A stretch of DNA of 64,000 nucleotides from positions 62,001 through 126,000 of the forward strand of contig JAIBAY010000008.1 in the NCBI GenBank assembly GCA_019694975.1. The letters run 5' to 3'. Of this stretch, positions 7,993-17,628 are shown piece by piece; within the stretch, counting starts at the first letter, position 1, and the number at the start of each line of letters is the position of its first letter. Below the pieces are notes generated by a model that worked only from the letters and a program-made list of their open reading frames with translations, ran no database searches and had not been told where the DNA came from. This DNA is from Chitinophagales bacterium. GTDB taxonomy: Bacteria; Bacteroidota; Bacteroidia; Chitinophagales; UBA10324. Position numbers and translations under genes: made by a program.

Positions 7993-9906
7993 ATGAATTC
8001 CTTTGCCTGGCTGATTCCTTTTCTTCCGCTGTTGGGATTTATCATTAACGGGTTGGGTTTTGGCAGGATATCAAAAAAAGCCGCCGCTGCTATCGGATGC
8101 GGAACTGTGCTGGCTTCATTCCTGATTGTTTGTTCCATTTTCATTCCATCTCTGTCATCACCTTATAACGAGCGAATAGACTTATACAACTGGATTGCGG
8201 CGGGAAATATCGCTGTATCATTTTCTCTGTTAATTGACCCTTTATCAATCATCATGATGATGATTGTTACCGGTGTTGGATTTCTCATTCATCTTTATTC
8301 TATCGGATACATGAAGGATGATGCGGGCTTCGGAAAGTTCTTTGCTTACCTGAACCTGTTTATTTTCTTTATGCTGCTGCTCGTGATGGGAGCAAACTAT
8401 GTAATGATGTTTATTGGCTGGGAAGGAGTGGGCCTGTGTTCTTACCTGCTGATTGGTTTCTGGTGGAAAAATGAAGCGTATTCGGCTGCCGCTAATAAAG
8501 CATTTATCATGAACCGGATTGGTGACCTGGGTTTTATACTCGGCATCTTTTTGCTTTTTGTCACATTTGGAAGCAGCGATTTTGATAAGGTCTTTCCCGC
8601 AGCGTCGGCTCATGCAACAAATGATAAAGTGATTGTTGCTATAACTTTATTACTGTTTATTGGTGCAATCGGTAAGAGCGCTCAGATTCCTTTATTTACC
8701 TGGTTGCCGGATGCAATGGCTGGCCCGACACCTGTCAGTGCGCTCATCCATGCTGCAACAATGGTAACTGCCGGCATCTACATGGTGGCAAGATCCAACA
8801 TTCTTTTTTCAATAGCTCCCTATTCCCTCGCTGTTGTTGCTGTCACCGGAACAGTAACAGCGCTGTTAGCCGCGTTGATTGCATTAACGCAGGATGACAT
8901 TAAAAAGGTGCTCGCGTATTCTACCGTCAGCCAGTTGGGTTATATGTTTGCCGCTCTGGGATCTTCCGCTTTTGATACCGGCATATTTCATGTGATGACA
9001 CATGCTTTTTTTAAAGCATTGTTGTTTCTGGGTGCCGGAAGCGTCATTCATGCTATGCAAGGCGAACAGAATATACGCCGGATGGGAGGATTGAGAAAAG
9101 CTTTACCGGTAACATCAGCAACTTTTCTGGCAGGCACACTTGCTATATCGGGCATTCCTCCTTTCGCGGGATTCTTTTCGAAAGATGCCATCCTTGCTGC
9201 CACGTATGCAAATGGAGGCCCACTATTTATTTTGCTTTCTTTGACCTCCGTGCTCACGGCTGCTTACATGTTCCGGCTCTATTTTATGGTCTTCTGGGGC
9301 GATTTCCGCGGATCACATCATCAGCAGGAACACTTGCATGAGTCTCCGCCATCTATCACCATTCCGCTGATCATACTTGCTGTTTTAGCAACTTTAGGTG
9401 GCTTTTTGGGAATGCCTGAAATCTTCAGCGAACACAACTGGATCAGTCAATATCTTTCACCGGTCTTTAGTCAGAATGTACGGTTGTTAGAACATGCAGA
9501 TGCCGCGACTATCGAATGGCTCCTGGTGATATTTTCTATACTGATACTGCTTGCTGTCTGCTGGATGGCCTATCAGCGTTATGCCGTCAGGAAAGTTAAC
9601 AGCACCATCAATGAAGATCAACTGCCGGTCTTTTATAAATTGTCATTTAATAAGTTCTATGTTGATGAAGTTTATAATTATGTAATTGTAAAACCCCTGG
9701 CGGCATTGGGCGATTTCTTAAATAATACGATGGAAAGAAAAGTGATTGACGGTACGGTAAACAGTTTGGGCAACTTCACGGTGTACCTCAGCTCGCAGGT
9801 GAGAAAAATACAAACCGGCAATATTGGTTTTTATGTTTTCGCAATGGTGGCAGGTATCATCCTCCTGCTGATTTATGGTCTGGCTCAACTCAATGTATTC
9901 AGATGA
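7993..9906 (+). CDS. nuoL: NADH-quinone oxidoreductase subunit L
   Basis: This is the distal proton-pumping membrane subunit of respiratory complex I, 637 residues with about 16 membrane helices. Antiporter-like core motifs are clear: MFIGWEGVGLCSYLLIGFWW with its glutamate, KSAQIPLFTWLPDAMAGPTPVSALIHAATMV, and QDDIKKVLAYSTVSQLGYM with the key lysines. The long lateral helix and terminal anchor follow in the last 100 residues. Length is normal for the family. It overlaps nuoM by 4 nt (ATGA), so translation is coupled. The gene upstream is a rhomboid protease and not nuoK, so the complex I operon is split. Confidence 0.97.
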   Translation: MNSFAWLIPFLPLLGFIINGLGFGRISKKAAAAIGCGTVLASFLIVCSIFIPSLSSPYNERIDLYNWIAAGNIAVSFSLLIDPLSIIMMMIVTGVGFLIHLYSIGYMKDDAGFGKFFAYLNLFIFFMLLLVMGANYVMMFIGWEGVGLCSYLLIGFWWKNEAYSAAANKAFIMNRIGDLGFILGIFLLFVTFGSSDFDKVFPAASAHATNDKVIVAITLLLFIGAIGKSAQIPLFTWLPDAMAGPTPVSALIHAATMVTAGIYMVARSNILFSIAPYSLAVVAVTGTVTALLAALIALTQDDIKKVLAYSTVSQLGYMFAALGSSAFDTGIFHVMTHAFFKALLFLGAGSVIHAMQGEQNIRRMGGLRKALPVTSATFLAGTLAISGIPPFAGFFSKDAILAATYANGGPLFILLSLTSVLTAAYMFRLYFMVFWGDFRGSHHQQEHLHESPPSITIPLIILAVLATLGGFLGMPEIFSEHNWISQYLSPVFSQNVRLLEHADAATIEWLLVIFSILILLAVCWMAYQRYAVRKVNSTINEDQLPVFYKLSFNKFYVDEVYNYVIVKPLAALGDFLNNTMERKVIDGTVNSLGNFTVYLSSQVRKIQTGNIGFYVFAMVAGIILLLIYGLAQLNVFR

Positions 9907-11372
9907 TAGCAGCCGGACTCTTACTTCTTCCGCTACTCTTTACTTTCATCATTTTGGTGACAGCCGGCAATTACAGCAGGAATATCGCCATGATTGGTGC
10001 ATTGGGCAATCTTGCCCTGGTGCTCTTTGGGTGGATGCAGTTCGACAACGGAACTACTGCTCAGCTCTATCTGAACCTTATGTGGGTTCCTTCGCTCGGC
10101 ATTCAGTTTCAGATTGGTATTGATGGAATTTCTATGATATTGGTATTGCTGACCGGCTTCCTGTATCCTTTTATCATCGCAGCAACACCAAAAGCGGAAG
10201 TAAAGCATCCGAAATCATTTTATGCTTTAATGCTCACGATGCAACTCGGGCTTATGGGAGTCTTCATGGCCGGAGATGCCTTCCTCTTTTATGTCTTTTA
10301 TGAGCTTACCCTGATCCCGGTCTATTTCATTTGCGCAATCTGGGGCGGCGAAAGAAGTATACCTGTTACGCTGAAATTTTTCATTTATACACTGGCGGGC
10401 AGCCTGTTTATGCTGGTGGCTATTATCTATTTATACTTCAAGACACCCGGCAATCACTCTTTCAGCATTGAGTCGTTTTATCACTTGTCGCTTTCCGCTA
10501 CCGAGCAAAGCTGGATTTTTTGGGCATTCTTCCTGGCATTCGCTGTGAAGATTCCCATCTTTCCTTTTCACACCTGGCAGCCCGACACCTATACCGTAGC
10601 ACCGGTTGCAGGCAGTATGCTGCTGGCTGGCATCATGTTGAAAATGGGCGTTTATGGTTTGATCAGGTTGGTTTTGCCTATCGTGCCGGATGGCGTTGCT
10701 GCTTGGGGAAATACTGCATTGGTGCTGTGTATTATCGGAATAGTGTATGCATCATTGATTGCCTGGCGGCAGCACGACCTGAAACGCATTGTAGCATATT
10801 CCTCCATGGCCCATGTCGGATTAATAGCCGCAGGCGTATTTGCCCTCAACAGTTATGGCCTGCAGGGAGCAATGATTCAAATGTTTAATCATGGGGTGAA
10901 TGTGGTTGCCATGTTTTTGCTTATTGACATCATCGAAAGAAGATATCAGACCCGATGGATAGGAGAGTTGGGTGGTATAGCCGGGCAAATGAAACGGTTA
11001 AGTGTAATATTTATGGTTGTGATGCTCGGCAGTATTGGCTTGCCACTCACCAATGGATTCATCGGAGAGTTTTTGTTGCTGATGGGAATATTTTCACACA
11101 ATGGCTGGATGTCGGCCTTTGCCGGATCGACATTGATACTTGGTGCGGTCTACATGTTCCGCTTGTATCGAGACGTTTTTTTAGGAGAGGTGAAGGATCA
11201 TAAGATAACACCTGCTGACACGATGGGATGGGAAAACTATTTGTTGATACCGTTGTGCATCGTAATAATCTTCATGGGTTTATTTCCAGCTGTTTTACTC
11301 AATGTTTCAGCATCTGCAGTGCAGCATGTGCTGGATATTTTTAATAACGTTAATCCGGTAGTAAACGGCTGA
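9903..11372 (+). CDS. nuoM: NADH-quinone oxidoreductase subunit M
   Basis: An antiporter-like proton-translocating subunit of complex I, 489 residues and about 14 helices. Diagnostic segments are GIDGISMILVLLTGFLYP, FYELTLIPVYFICAIWGG with the membrane glutamate, FPFHTWQPDTYTVAP, and HDLKRIVAYSSMAHVGL with the conserved lysine. The start overlaps the nuoL stop by 4 nt and the stop shares one base with the nuoN start, so the three genes are a coupled unit. It assembles between NuoN and NuoL in the membrane arm. Confidence 0.97.
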   Translation: MIAAGLLLLPLLFTFIILVTAGNYSRNIAMIGALGNLALVLFGWMQFDNGTTAQLYLNLMWVPSLGIQFQIGIDGISMILVLLTGFLYPFIIAATPKAEVKHPKSFYALMLTMQLGLMGVFMAGDAFLFYVFYELTLIPVYFICAIWGGERSIPVTLKFFIYTLAGSLFMLVAIIYLYFKTPGNHSFSIESFYHLSLSATEQSWIFWAFFLAFAVKIPIFPFHTWQPDTYTVAPVAGSMLLAGIMLKMGVYGLIRLVLPIVPDGVAAWGNTALVLCIIGIVYASLIAWRQHDLKRIVAYSSMAHVGLIAAGVFALNSYGLQGAMIQMFNHGVNVVAMFLLIDIIERRYQTRWIGELGGIAGQMKRLSVIFMVVMLGSIGLPLTNGFIGEFLLLMGIFSHNGWMSAFAGSTLILGAVYMFRLYRDVFLGEVKDHKITPADTMGWENYLLIPLCIVIIFMGLFPAVLLNVSASAVQHVLDIFNNVNPVVNG

Positions 11373-12745
11373 TGAATACCCTGATCACACTTTCAGCAGC
11401 AGGAATCGTAGCCATGATTGGCAGCGTGATGAAGAGCCGTTCATGGGTGCTTCCTTTCTCCATAGCGGCACTGATCATTGCTGGTTGGTTTGCCGCGATC
11501 GAATGGAATCAGAACATGATTTTATTTGGCGCAATGCGGATGGATAACTTTGCAATTGCCTTTTCTGTAGTGTGCTTTATCACGGCCACTTTTGTACTGA
11601 TTTTTGACCATCAGTTGAACTATGCCAAAAACGAACATTACACGGAAGTGCACGCCATAGTGCTTTTTTCTCTTACAGGCGTATTGGTCATGGTCTCATT
11701 TACCAGCCTGCTCATGCTGTTTCTTGGTGTTGAAATATTATCACTGAGCTTGTATGTGCTCGCAGGGCTGCATAAAAGGGATTTGCTTTCTAATGAATCA
11801 GCACTTAAGTATTTCCTGATGGGATCTTTCTCCACGGGTTTTTTATTGTTTGGAATTGCTATGTTATATGGTGCCACCGGATCCTTCATGGTCAGTGATA
11901 TTGCCTATTATCTTGGTTTGCATAAAGCGCAGCCCGAACCATTTGTTGTAGCCGGAATCATCATGCTCATGATTGGCCTGCTCTTTAAAGTGGCCGTTGC
12001 ACCGTTTCATTTCTGGACGCCGGATGTTTACCAGGGTGCTCCGACAATGGTTACCGGTTATATGGCAACTGCCGGAAAAGTCGCGGCATTTGCAGCATTG
12101 CTGCGGCTTTTTCAGTTTGGGCTTTCACCTGCAGCAGCATCTTATCAGTCGTTAATTTCGGCAGTCGCATTGCTGACTATGTTTATTGGAAATATATCCG
12201 CATTGTATCAGAAGGGTATCAAAAGAATGCTGGCTTACTCCAGCATAGCACATGCGGGTTACCTGTTGCTGGCTTTGCTTACCGCACATGACATTACCAA
12301 TGGCACTGTGCTGTTTTATTCAATCGCGTACTCCCTGGCATCATTAACGGCCTTCACCGTAGTAGCTATTCTGCAGTCGCATAAGGCGGCGGATGATGTA
12401 AGCGCTTTTAATGGGTTGCTGAAGCAAAATCCATTGCTTGCGCTGACATTTGCGATAGCTATGTTTTCCCTGGCGGGCATTCCGCCTGCCGCCGGCTTCT
12501 TTGCAAAATTTTATATTTTTTCTGCCGCCATTCGCGAAGGCTGGACGTGGATCGTGGTAATTGCGGTAGTTAATTCCTTTATAAGCGTGTATTATTATTT
12601 CCGGCCAATGATTGCTGCATTCATGATGAAGGGTCATGAAACATCTTATACACTTAGCATTGGCACGCAGGTGCTGCTTGTAGTATTAGCCGTGCTAACT
12701 ATATTGATCGGTATACTTCCCGGAATGCTCACTGCATTAATCTGA
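11372..12745 (+). CDS. nuoN: NADH-quinone oxidoreductase subunit N
   Basis: The third antiporter-like membrane subunit of complex I, 457 residues. It shows FLGVEILSLSLYVLAG with its conserved glutamate, APFHFWTPDVYQGAPTMVTG, and KGIKRMLAYSSIAHAGYLL with the lysine used in proton transfer. The start codon overlaps the nuoM stop by one base. It closes the nuoLMN unit, with no clear terminator in the 388-nt gap that follows. Nothing is unusual apart from the separation from nuoA-K. Confidence 0.96.
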   Translation: MNTLITLSAAGIVAMIGSVMKSRSWVLPFSIAALIIAGWFAAIEWNQNMILFGAMRMDNFAIAFSVVCFITATFVLIFDHQLNYAKNEHYTEVHAIVLFSLTGVLVMVSFTSLLMLFLGVEILSLSLYVLAGLHKRDLLSNESALKYFLMGSFSTGFLLFGIAMLYGATGSFMVSDIAYYLGLHKAQPEPFVVAGIIMLMIGLLFKVAVAPFHFWTPDVYQGAPTMVTGYMATAGKVAAFAALLRLFQFGLSPAAASYQSLISAVALLTMFIGNISALYQKGIKRMLAYSSIAHAGYLLLALLTAHDITNGTVLFYSIAYSLASLTAFTVVAILQSHKAADDVSAFNGLLKQNPLLALTFAIAMFSLAGIPPAAGFFAKFYIFSAAIREGWTWIVVIAVVNSFISVYYYFRPMIAAFMMKGHETSYTLSIGTQVLLVVLAVLTILIGILPGMLTALI

Positions 12746-13133
12746 TACCGGTATTGCAATCCTATTCAATTTTTTCCTGCGTGATAGTAAACCTGCCGGT
12801 TCGCTTCCCGTAATGAAAGCAATTGATTTATTGCAGCACGTTTGATTTGCCGATGTATAGCATTGTACATGGAATCGGGATTAGATGGAAGCAGATTTTA
12901 GTGGCTCATGAAAGCAGGTTGAATGGCAAATTTGCCTGAGCTGCGGTTTGCCGGAAAATTCTTTGGTCTTAAAATAATTCCTATTTTGCCCCTTCACGAA
13001 AAGCGTTTCCCGGTTATAATTTTTGTAGCTGCAACAAGGTATCTTATCAGGATGGCATCAACAGAATTTCTATACCGGATTTCTTCGCAGGCTAACCAAT
13101 TTGTCCTAACCACTTTTTAAACTTCGTATTCAA
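12746..13133. other. 388-nt gap between nuoN and the permease gene
   Basis: No convincing gene was found. A 65-codon open frame at 12923-13120 has no recognisable features and was rejected. The one ordered element is a perfect 12-bp palindrome, GGCAAATTTGCC, at 12925-12936, a possible operator about 200 nt before the permease start. No good terminator for nuoN is visible. Confidence 0.55.
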
Positions 13134-14618
13134 ATGGCCAGTAAATTATTTGTTACCAAGTCAATCAGTAAACTCCTCGAGCAAGCTGACGGCTCTTCCA
13201 ATAAACTGCACCGTTCATTAGGCGTTAGTCATCTCGTATTACTGGGAATCGGTGCGATCATCGGTGCCGGACTTTTCGTTAGAACTGCGGCTGCTGCGTC
13301 GGAACATGCAGGCCCCGCCGTTACGTTGTCCTATGTGCTTGCAGCAGTCGGTTGTCTTTTTGCAGGTTTGTGTTACGCGGAATTTGCCTCCAGCATTCCT
13401 ATCGCAGGCAGCGCATACACCTATTCGTATGCCACATTGGGCGAGTTCATCGCCTGGATCATCGGATGGGAATTAATCCTGGAATACGGACTTGGTGCGG
13501 CCACTGTTGCAATTGCCTGGTCGGAGTACCTGAACAAATTGCTGGCACATTTTAACATGCAGATTCCTTTTCAATGGTGTCATTCACCGCTTGAAACCAG
13601 CCTTGATGGTTCAATGCATGGCATCATAAATCTGCCGGCAATCCTCATCCTGGGATTGCTTTCTATGTTACTCATCAGGGGAACACAGCATTCCGCTGCT
13701 ATCAACGCCATCATTGTGATCATCAAAGTGTCAATTGTTTTGCTGTTCATCCTTTTTGGATGGTCCTTTATCAATCCGCAAAATCATATTCCTTTTATCC
13801 CACCTGCAGGAACCTATACTGATAATACCGGCGCTTCGCACAGTTTCGGTGGATTCATGGGCATCCTGGCCGGTGCGGGAACCGTCTTCTTTGCTTTCAT
13901 CGGATTCGATGCTGTATCCACTGCCGCACAGGAAGCCAAGAATCCAAAACGTGACATGCCGATTGGTATTCTGCTCTCACTGGCTATTTGTACGATACTT
14001 TATATTTTGTTTTCCTACGTCTTAACAGGTGTGGCTTCGTATGAAGATTTCAGGCATGCAGGCAAGGAAGCTTCCGTTACATACGCGATTCAAACCTATA
14101 TGACTGGCTATGGCTGGCTTGCCACTTTTATTACAGTGGCCATTCTTGCCGGGTTTTCTTCCGTTATACTGGTTATGCTGCTTGGACAATCGCGCGTTTT
14201 TTATTCAATGTCCCGTGATGGATTGGTGCCTAAGATTTTTTCAGATATCCATTCAAAATATCATACCCCCTGGAAGTCAAACATTATTTTCTTCTTTTTC
14301 ACCGGATTGTTTGCCGCATTCCTTCCAGGGTCACTCACCGGTGATCTTACAAGTATAGGAACACTTTCCGCATTTCTGCTCGTCAGTGCCGGCATTCTTG
14401 TGATCAGGAAAACACAGCCTGACTTGCCAAGGTCTTTTCGTACACCATTTGTGCCGTGGGTACCTATTTTGGGTATTATCACCTGTGGCGCAATGATGTT
14501 TGGCCTCGACAGTTACACCTGGATGGGTTTTCTAGGCTGGACAGGATTTGGGTTGATTGTATATTTCCTGTATAGCCGCTATCACAGTATAGCACAAAAG
14601 GATGCATTAAAATCCTGA
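13134..14618 (+). CDS. APC-family amino acid permease
   Basis: A 494-residue inner-membrane transporter with about 12-13 helices. The first helix has the APC signature GIGAIIGAGLFV, where the broken helix binds the amino acid backbone. FAFIGFDAVSTAAQEAKNP in the sixth to seventh helix region is typical of the cationic amino acid transporter branch (YfnA/CAT-like). The N-terminal SKLLEQADGSSNKLHRSLG segment also fits that branch. Substrate cannot be fixed by sequence; a neutral or basic amino acid is likely. The gene stands alone, with the exbB promoter starting 60 nt after its stop. Confidence 0.9.
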   Translation: MASKLFVTKSISKLLEQADGSSNKLHRSLGVSHLVLLGIGAIIGAGLFVRTAAAASEHAGPAVTLSYVLAAVGCLFAGLCYAEFASSIPIAGSAYTYSYATLGEFIAWIIGWELILEYGLGAATVAIAWSEYLNKLLAHFNMQIPFQWCHSPLETSLDGSMHGIINLPAILILGLLSMLLIRGTQHSAAINAIIVIIKVSIVLLFILFGWSFINPQNHIPFIPPAGTYTDNTGASHSFGGFMGILAGAGTVFFAFIGFDAVSTAAQEAKNPKRDMPIGILLSLAICTILYILFSYVLTGVASYEDFRHAGKEASVTYAIQTYMTGYGWLATFITVAILAGFSSVILVMLLGQSRVFYSMSRDGLVPKIFSDIHSKYHTPWKSNIIFFFFTGLFAAFLPGSLTGDLTSIGTLSAFLLVSAGILVIRKTQPDLPRSFRTPFVPWVPILGIITCGAMMFGLDSYTWMGFLGWTGFGLIVYFLYSRYHSIAQKDALKS

Positions 14619-14677
14619 TGTTTAAAGTCACAGCAGCGTAAAGCAATGAGTAGAAGCCAATTAAAATCAATTTTAAG

Positions 14678-14708
14678 TTTGGTTCAGTAAAAGGAAAGTT
14701 TATTTTTG
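14678..14708 (+). promoter_or_regulatory. Promoter of the exbB-tonB operon
   Basis: TTTG at 14678-14681, a 19-nt spacer and TATTTTTG at 14701-14708 match the Bacteroidota housekeeping consensus TTTG-N19-TAnnTTTG at every fixed position. Transcription should start near 14715, giving a leader of about 45 nt before the exbB ATG. Confidence 0.8.
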
Positions 14709-14758
14709 CAATCGTTCTTTAAAACTCTAAAAACTTTTAACCTAAAAAATCTCTTCCG

Positions 14759-15553
14759 ATGAACAAAAAAGGTAGTTCTTCATCTCTATTCCCCGTGTTG
14801 GTGATCATCACCTGTCTGGTGATTGCAGTGGTAATTTTCCAGTTTATTCTGGGAAATCCAGCCAACTTTGTTGACGCTGAACGTGAACGTCCGAAAGCCG
14901 GAAATATCCAGGGAATTATGTTCAAAGGTGGATTTCTTGTACCGGTTATCCTCACCATGTTGCTGATGGTTATTGTTTTCACCATTGAGCGGCTGTTGAC
15001 ATTGAGAAAAGCAAACGGCTCGGGCAACCTTGCCAATTTTGTAAGGAAGGTGCAATTCAATCTTGCGAATGATAACATCGCAGATGCTGTCAAAGAATGC
15101 GACCGTCAGAAAGGATCTGTGGCGAATGTGATTAAGAGCGGCCTGAAGAAGTACAGTGAGATGGCCACCGATAAAGAGTTGAGTAAAGAACAAAAATTAT
15201 TGGCGATTCAGAAAGAAATAGAAGAAGCCACTTCACTTGAATTGCCCATGTTGCAGAAAAATCTCCCATTTATAGCCACCATTGCTCCCCTCGGTACACT
15301 GGGAGGTTTGATCGGTACCGTATTGGGTATGATCAGGGCATTCGCAGCTATGGGCCAATCGGGAGCAGCTGATTCTGTTGCATTATCAGTTGGTATTTCC
15401 GAAGCACTTGTAAATACAGCTACCGGTATCATTACCTCCGCACTGGCAATTATAGCATACAACTACTTTTCAAACAGGATTGACTCATTGACCTATCTGA
15501 TCGATGAAGCAGGCTACAGCATTACCAACACATTTGCATCACGTCACAACTAG
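14759..15553 (+). CDS. exbB: MotA/TolQ/ExbB proton channel family protein
   Basis: The inner-membrane proton channel that, with ExbD, energises TonB. It has 264 residues and three membrane regions: one near residues 10-35, one near 55-80, and the conserved pair in LPFIATIAPLGTLGGLIGTVLGMIRAF followed by ALVNTATGIITSALAIIAYNYF. The last two segments carry the TolQ/ExbB signature glycines and threonine. The extra N-terminal helix is common in Bacteroidota ExbB. It starts an operon with two exbD genes and tonB, each separated by fewer than 55 nt. Confidence 0.94.
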   Translation: MNKKGSSSSLFPVLVIITCLVIAVVIFQFILGNPANFVDAERERPKAGNIQGIMFKGGFLVPVILTMLLMVIVFTIERLLTLRKANGSGNLANFVRKVQFNLANDNIADAVKECDRQKGSVANVIKSGLKKYSEMATDKELSKEQKLLAIQKEIEEATSLELPMLQKNLPFIATIAPLGTLGGLIGTVLGMIRAFAAMGQSGAADSVALSVGISEALVNTATGIITSALAIIAYNYFSNRIDSLTYLIDEAGYSITNTFASRHN

Positions 15554-15572
15554 ACTCAACTAATAAGGTCCG

Positions 15573-16199
15573 ATGTCAAAAGTAAAAATGCCAAAAACAA
15601 GTGTCTCCATCGACATGACGCCGATGGTTGACATGGCTTTTCTGCTGGTAACCTTTTTTATTCTTACAACCAAATTTCGCCCTGATGAACCGGTTGCGGT
15701 AGTCACGCCTACTTCAACATCTACAGCTACAATTCCGGAAAAGGGAGTGGTCACCATCACCGTTGCGAATGATGGCCGGATCTTTTTTGACCTGGATAAT
15801 CAGAACAGCCGTAAATCGCTCATTCAGAAAATGGGAGAGACCTACGGTATTACTTTTACAGTAGATCAGCAAAATGCCTTTGCTACAGGTTCCAGCATTG
15901 GTATTCCAATGGGCTCTATGCAAAACTTTCTTGATCTTTCCCCTGAGGACAGGAAGAAAGTACAACAACCCGGCATTCCTGTTGATTCCACGATGAATAT
16001 GTCGAATGAACTGGGCGTATGGCTTATCAATGCACGTATTGCAGGAGGTAACCCTGTAATTCTTATCAAGGGCGATGGTCAATCCAATTACCCGGCAGTG
16101 GAAAGTGTCATAAAGACTTTGCAGAACAGAAAGGTGTTGCGCTTCGGCCTGATAACTTCCGATGAGGCAATGCCCGTAACCGCAGCACAATTAAAATAG
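15573..16199 (+). CDS. exbD: ExbD/TolR family biopolymer transport protein (first copy)
   Basis: A single-pass inner-membrane protein of 208 residues, partner of ExbB. The signature is at the N-terminus: SIDMTPMVDMAFLLVTFFILTT, with the membrane aspartate in MVDMAF that carries protons. The periplasmic domain is longer than the roughly 140 residues of the Escherichia coli protein, as is usual in this phylum. It ends in a conserved ExbD-like strand region (ESVIKTLQNRKVLRFGLITS). It lies 19 nt after exbB and 6 nt before the second exbD. Confidence 0.93.
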   Translation: MSKVKMPKTSVSIDMTPMVDMAFLLVTFFILTTKFRPDEPVAVVTPTSTSTATIPEKGVVTITVANDGRIFFDLDNQNSRKSLIQKMGETYGITFTVDQQNAFATGSSIGIPMGSMQNFLDLSPEDRKKVQQPGIPVDSTMNMSNELGVWLINARIAGGNPVILIKGDGQSNYPAVESVIKTLQNRKVLRFGLITSDEAMPVTAAQLK

Positions 16200-16205
16200 A
16201 AAAAA

Positions 16206-16754
16206 ATGGCTGAATTAGGCGAAAGTGGCGACGTCCATAAAGGCAAAGGCAAAAAAAGAGGTGGCGTAAGGGCTAAGAAAATATCTACGCGCATAGACAT
16301 GACGCCGATGGTAGACCTTGGTTTTTTGCTCGTTACATTTTTTATCCTGACCACTACGATGCAAAAGCCGAAAGCGATGCAGGTGGTAATGCCGGATAAA
16401 GCGGACACCACCAAGAATGAGGAGCAATCCAAAATCCGTGAGTCGGAAGCTATGACGTTGTTACTCGGAGCCAATAACAACATATTTTATTATTTTGGAA
16501 ACCAGGATCCCGTTGTAGAAGCCACCAACTTCAAAGGCATCCGCAAAATTTTGATTGACAGCTATCAGAAAGTTTTGGGATTGCAACGTCAGAACGGATG
16601 GAAACAAAACGGTGTCTACGTGCTGATCAAGCCTACTAAGGATTCCAAGTATACCAACCTGGTTGATATCCTCGATGAAATGAAGATTGCAGAGATAAAA
16701 TCTTTTGCAATTGTTGACGTTACTCCGGAAGAAATGGAGATGATTCCTAAATAG
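16206..16754 (+). CDS. exbD: ExbD/TolR family biopolymer transport protein (second copy)
   Basis: A second ExbD-like protein of 182 residues. A basic N-terminus (KGKGKKRGGVRAKK) precedes RIDMTPMVDLGFLLVTFFILTT, which contains the proton-carrying aspartate. The periplasmic domain ends with VDILDEMKIAEIKSFAIVDV. The two ExbD copies share the membrane segment but differ in the periplasmic part, so they may form a mixed ExbD dimer inside the ExbB pentamer (inference). It overlaps nothing and lies 52 nt before tonB. Confidence 0.93.
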   Translation: MAELGESGDVHKGKGKKRGGVRAKKISTRIDMTPMVDLGFLLVTFFILTTTMQKPKAMQVVMPDKADTTKNEEQSKIRESEAMTLLLGANNNIFYYFGNQDPVVEATNFKGIRKILIDSYQKVLGLQRQNGWKQNGVYVLIKPTKDSKYTNLVDILDEMKIAEIKSFAIVDVTPEEMEMIPK

Positions 16755-16806
16755 TTTGTGGAAAGTTGAACTGTTTTGCATCTGAATAGATGAAAACCCT
16801 AAAAAC

Positions 16807-17607
16807 ATGGATGCGCAAAAAATTCTAACGGCAGATCTTGATGATCTTGTTTTTGAAGGCAGAAACAAAGACTACGGAGCTTACGAGCTGCGGCAGAAAT
16901 ATGGAAGGCATATTATTCTCGCTTTGCTTATTTCCACAGGCCTCTATCTGGTTGCTTTCGTTGCTCCTTACCTTGTCACCTTGCTTACGCCGGAACCAAA
17001 GGTTGAACCTAAAAAGGAAATAAAATATACCGAATTATCAGAGCCGCCGCCAATTGACAAGAATACGCCACCACCGCCGCCGCCCGATTTACCACCACCT
17101 CCTCCTAAAACGATTAAATTTACTCCTCCGGTAATCAAGCCTGATGAAGAGGTGAAGGATGAAGACATTCCTCCTCCTGTGGAAGAGATACAAAAAGCGG
17201 AAGTGTCTACCGTAACTGAAGTTGATCCCAACGCATCTTATGATTTCAGCGCACAGGAAACGCAGGTGGTAGAGGAAAAGAAGCCGGAGATATTCATGTA
17301 TGTGGAACAAATGCCTGAATTCCCGGGCGGACAGACAGAACTCATAAAATACCTTCAAAAGAACCTGCGTTACCCTGCAGCAGCCCGTGAAAATGGCATT
17401 GAAGGGAAAGTAGTGTTGCAGTTCGTGGTGGATGAGGCAGGAAAAATTTCTGACCTGCAGGTGGTGCGTGATATTGGAGGCGGCTGCGCCGAAGAAGCAG
17501 AACGCGTTGTCAGAAACATGCCACCCTGGAAACCCGGCAAGCAAAACGGGAATGCTGTTAAGGTATATTTCAAATTGCCCGTAACCTTTAAGTTGGGTAC
17601 AGAGTAG
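16807..17607 (+). CDS. tonB: Energy transducer TonB
   Basis: A 266-residue TonB that carries proton-motive energy to outer-membrane receptors. A cytoplasmic N-terminus typical of Bacteroidota (DLVFEGRNKDYGAYELRQKY) is followed by a membrane helix near residues 37-58. A proline-rich periplasmic spacer spans residues about 78-140, and the globular TonB C-terminal domain runs from PEFPGGQTELIKYLQKNLRYP to the end. The conserved IEGKVVLQFVVDEAGKISD and PPWKPGKQNG motifs are intact. It probably serves the TonB-dependent receptor at 29.9 kb among others. Confidence 0.95.
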   Translation: MDAQKILTADLDDLVFEGRNKDYGAYELRQKYGRHIILALLISTGLYLVAFVAPYLVTLLTPEPKVEPKKEIKYTELSEPPPIDKNTPPPPPPDLPPPPPKTIKFTPPVIKPDEEVKDEDIPPPVEEIQKAEVSTVTEVDPNASYDFSAQETQVVEEKKPEIFMYVEQMPEFPGGQTELIKYLQKNLRYPAAARENGIEGKVVLQFVVDEAGKISDLQVVRDIGGGCAEEAERVVRNMPPWKPGKQNGNAVKVYFKLPVTFKLGTE

Positions 17608-17628
17608 CGTTAAATAAGCTGTGCTTTC

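Noticed and set aside
12923..13120. 65-codon open frame in the gap before the permease gene
   Set aside because: No signal peptide, domain or operon context; its composition does not look like the neighbouring genes and a 12-bp palindrome overlaps its start.
16968..17231. Glycine/serine-rich frame on the minus strand inside tonB
   Set aside because: It is the antisense image of the proline-rich TonB spacer (CCx/GGx codons), a known artefact.
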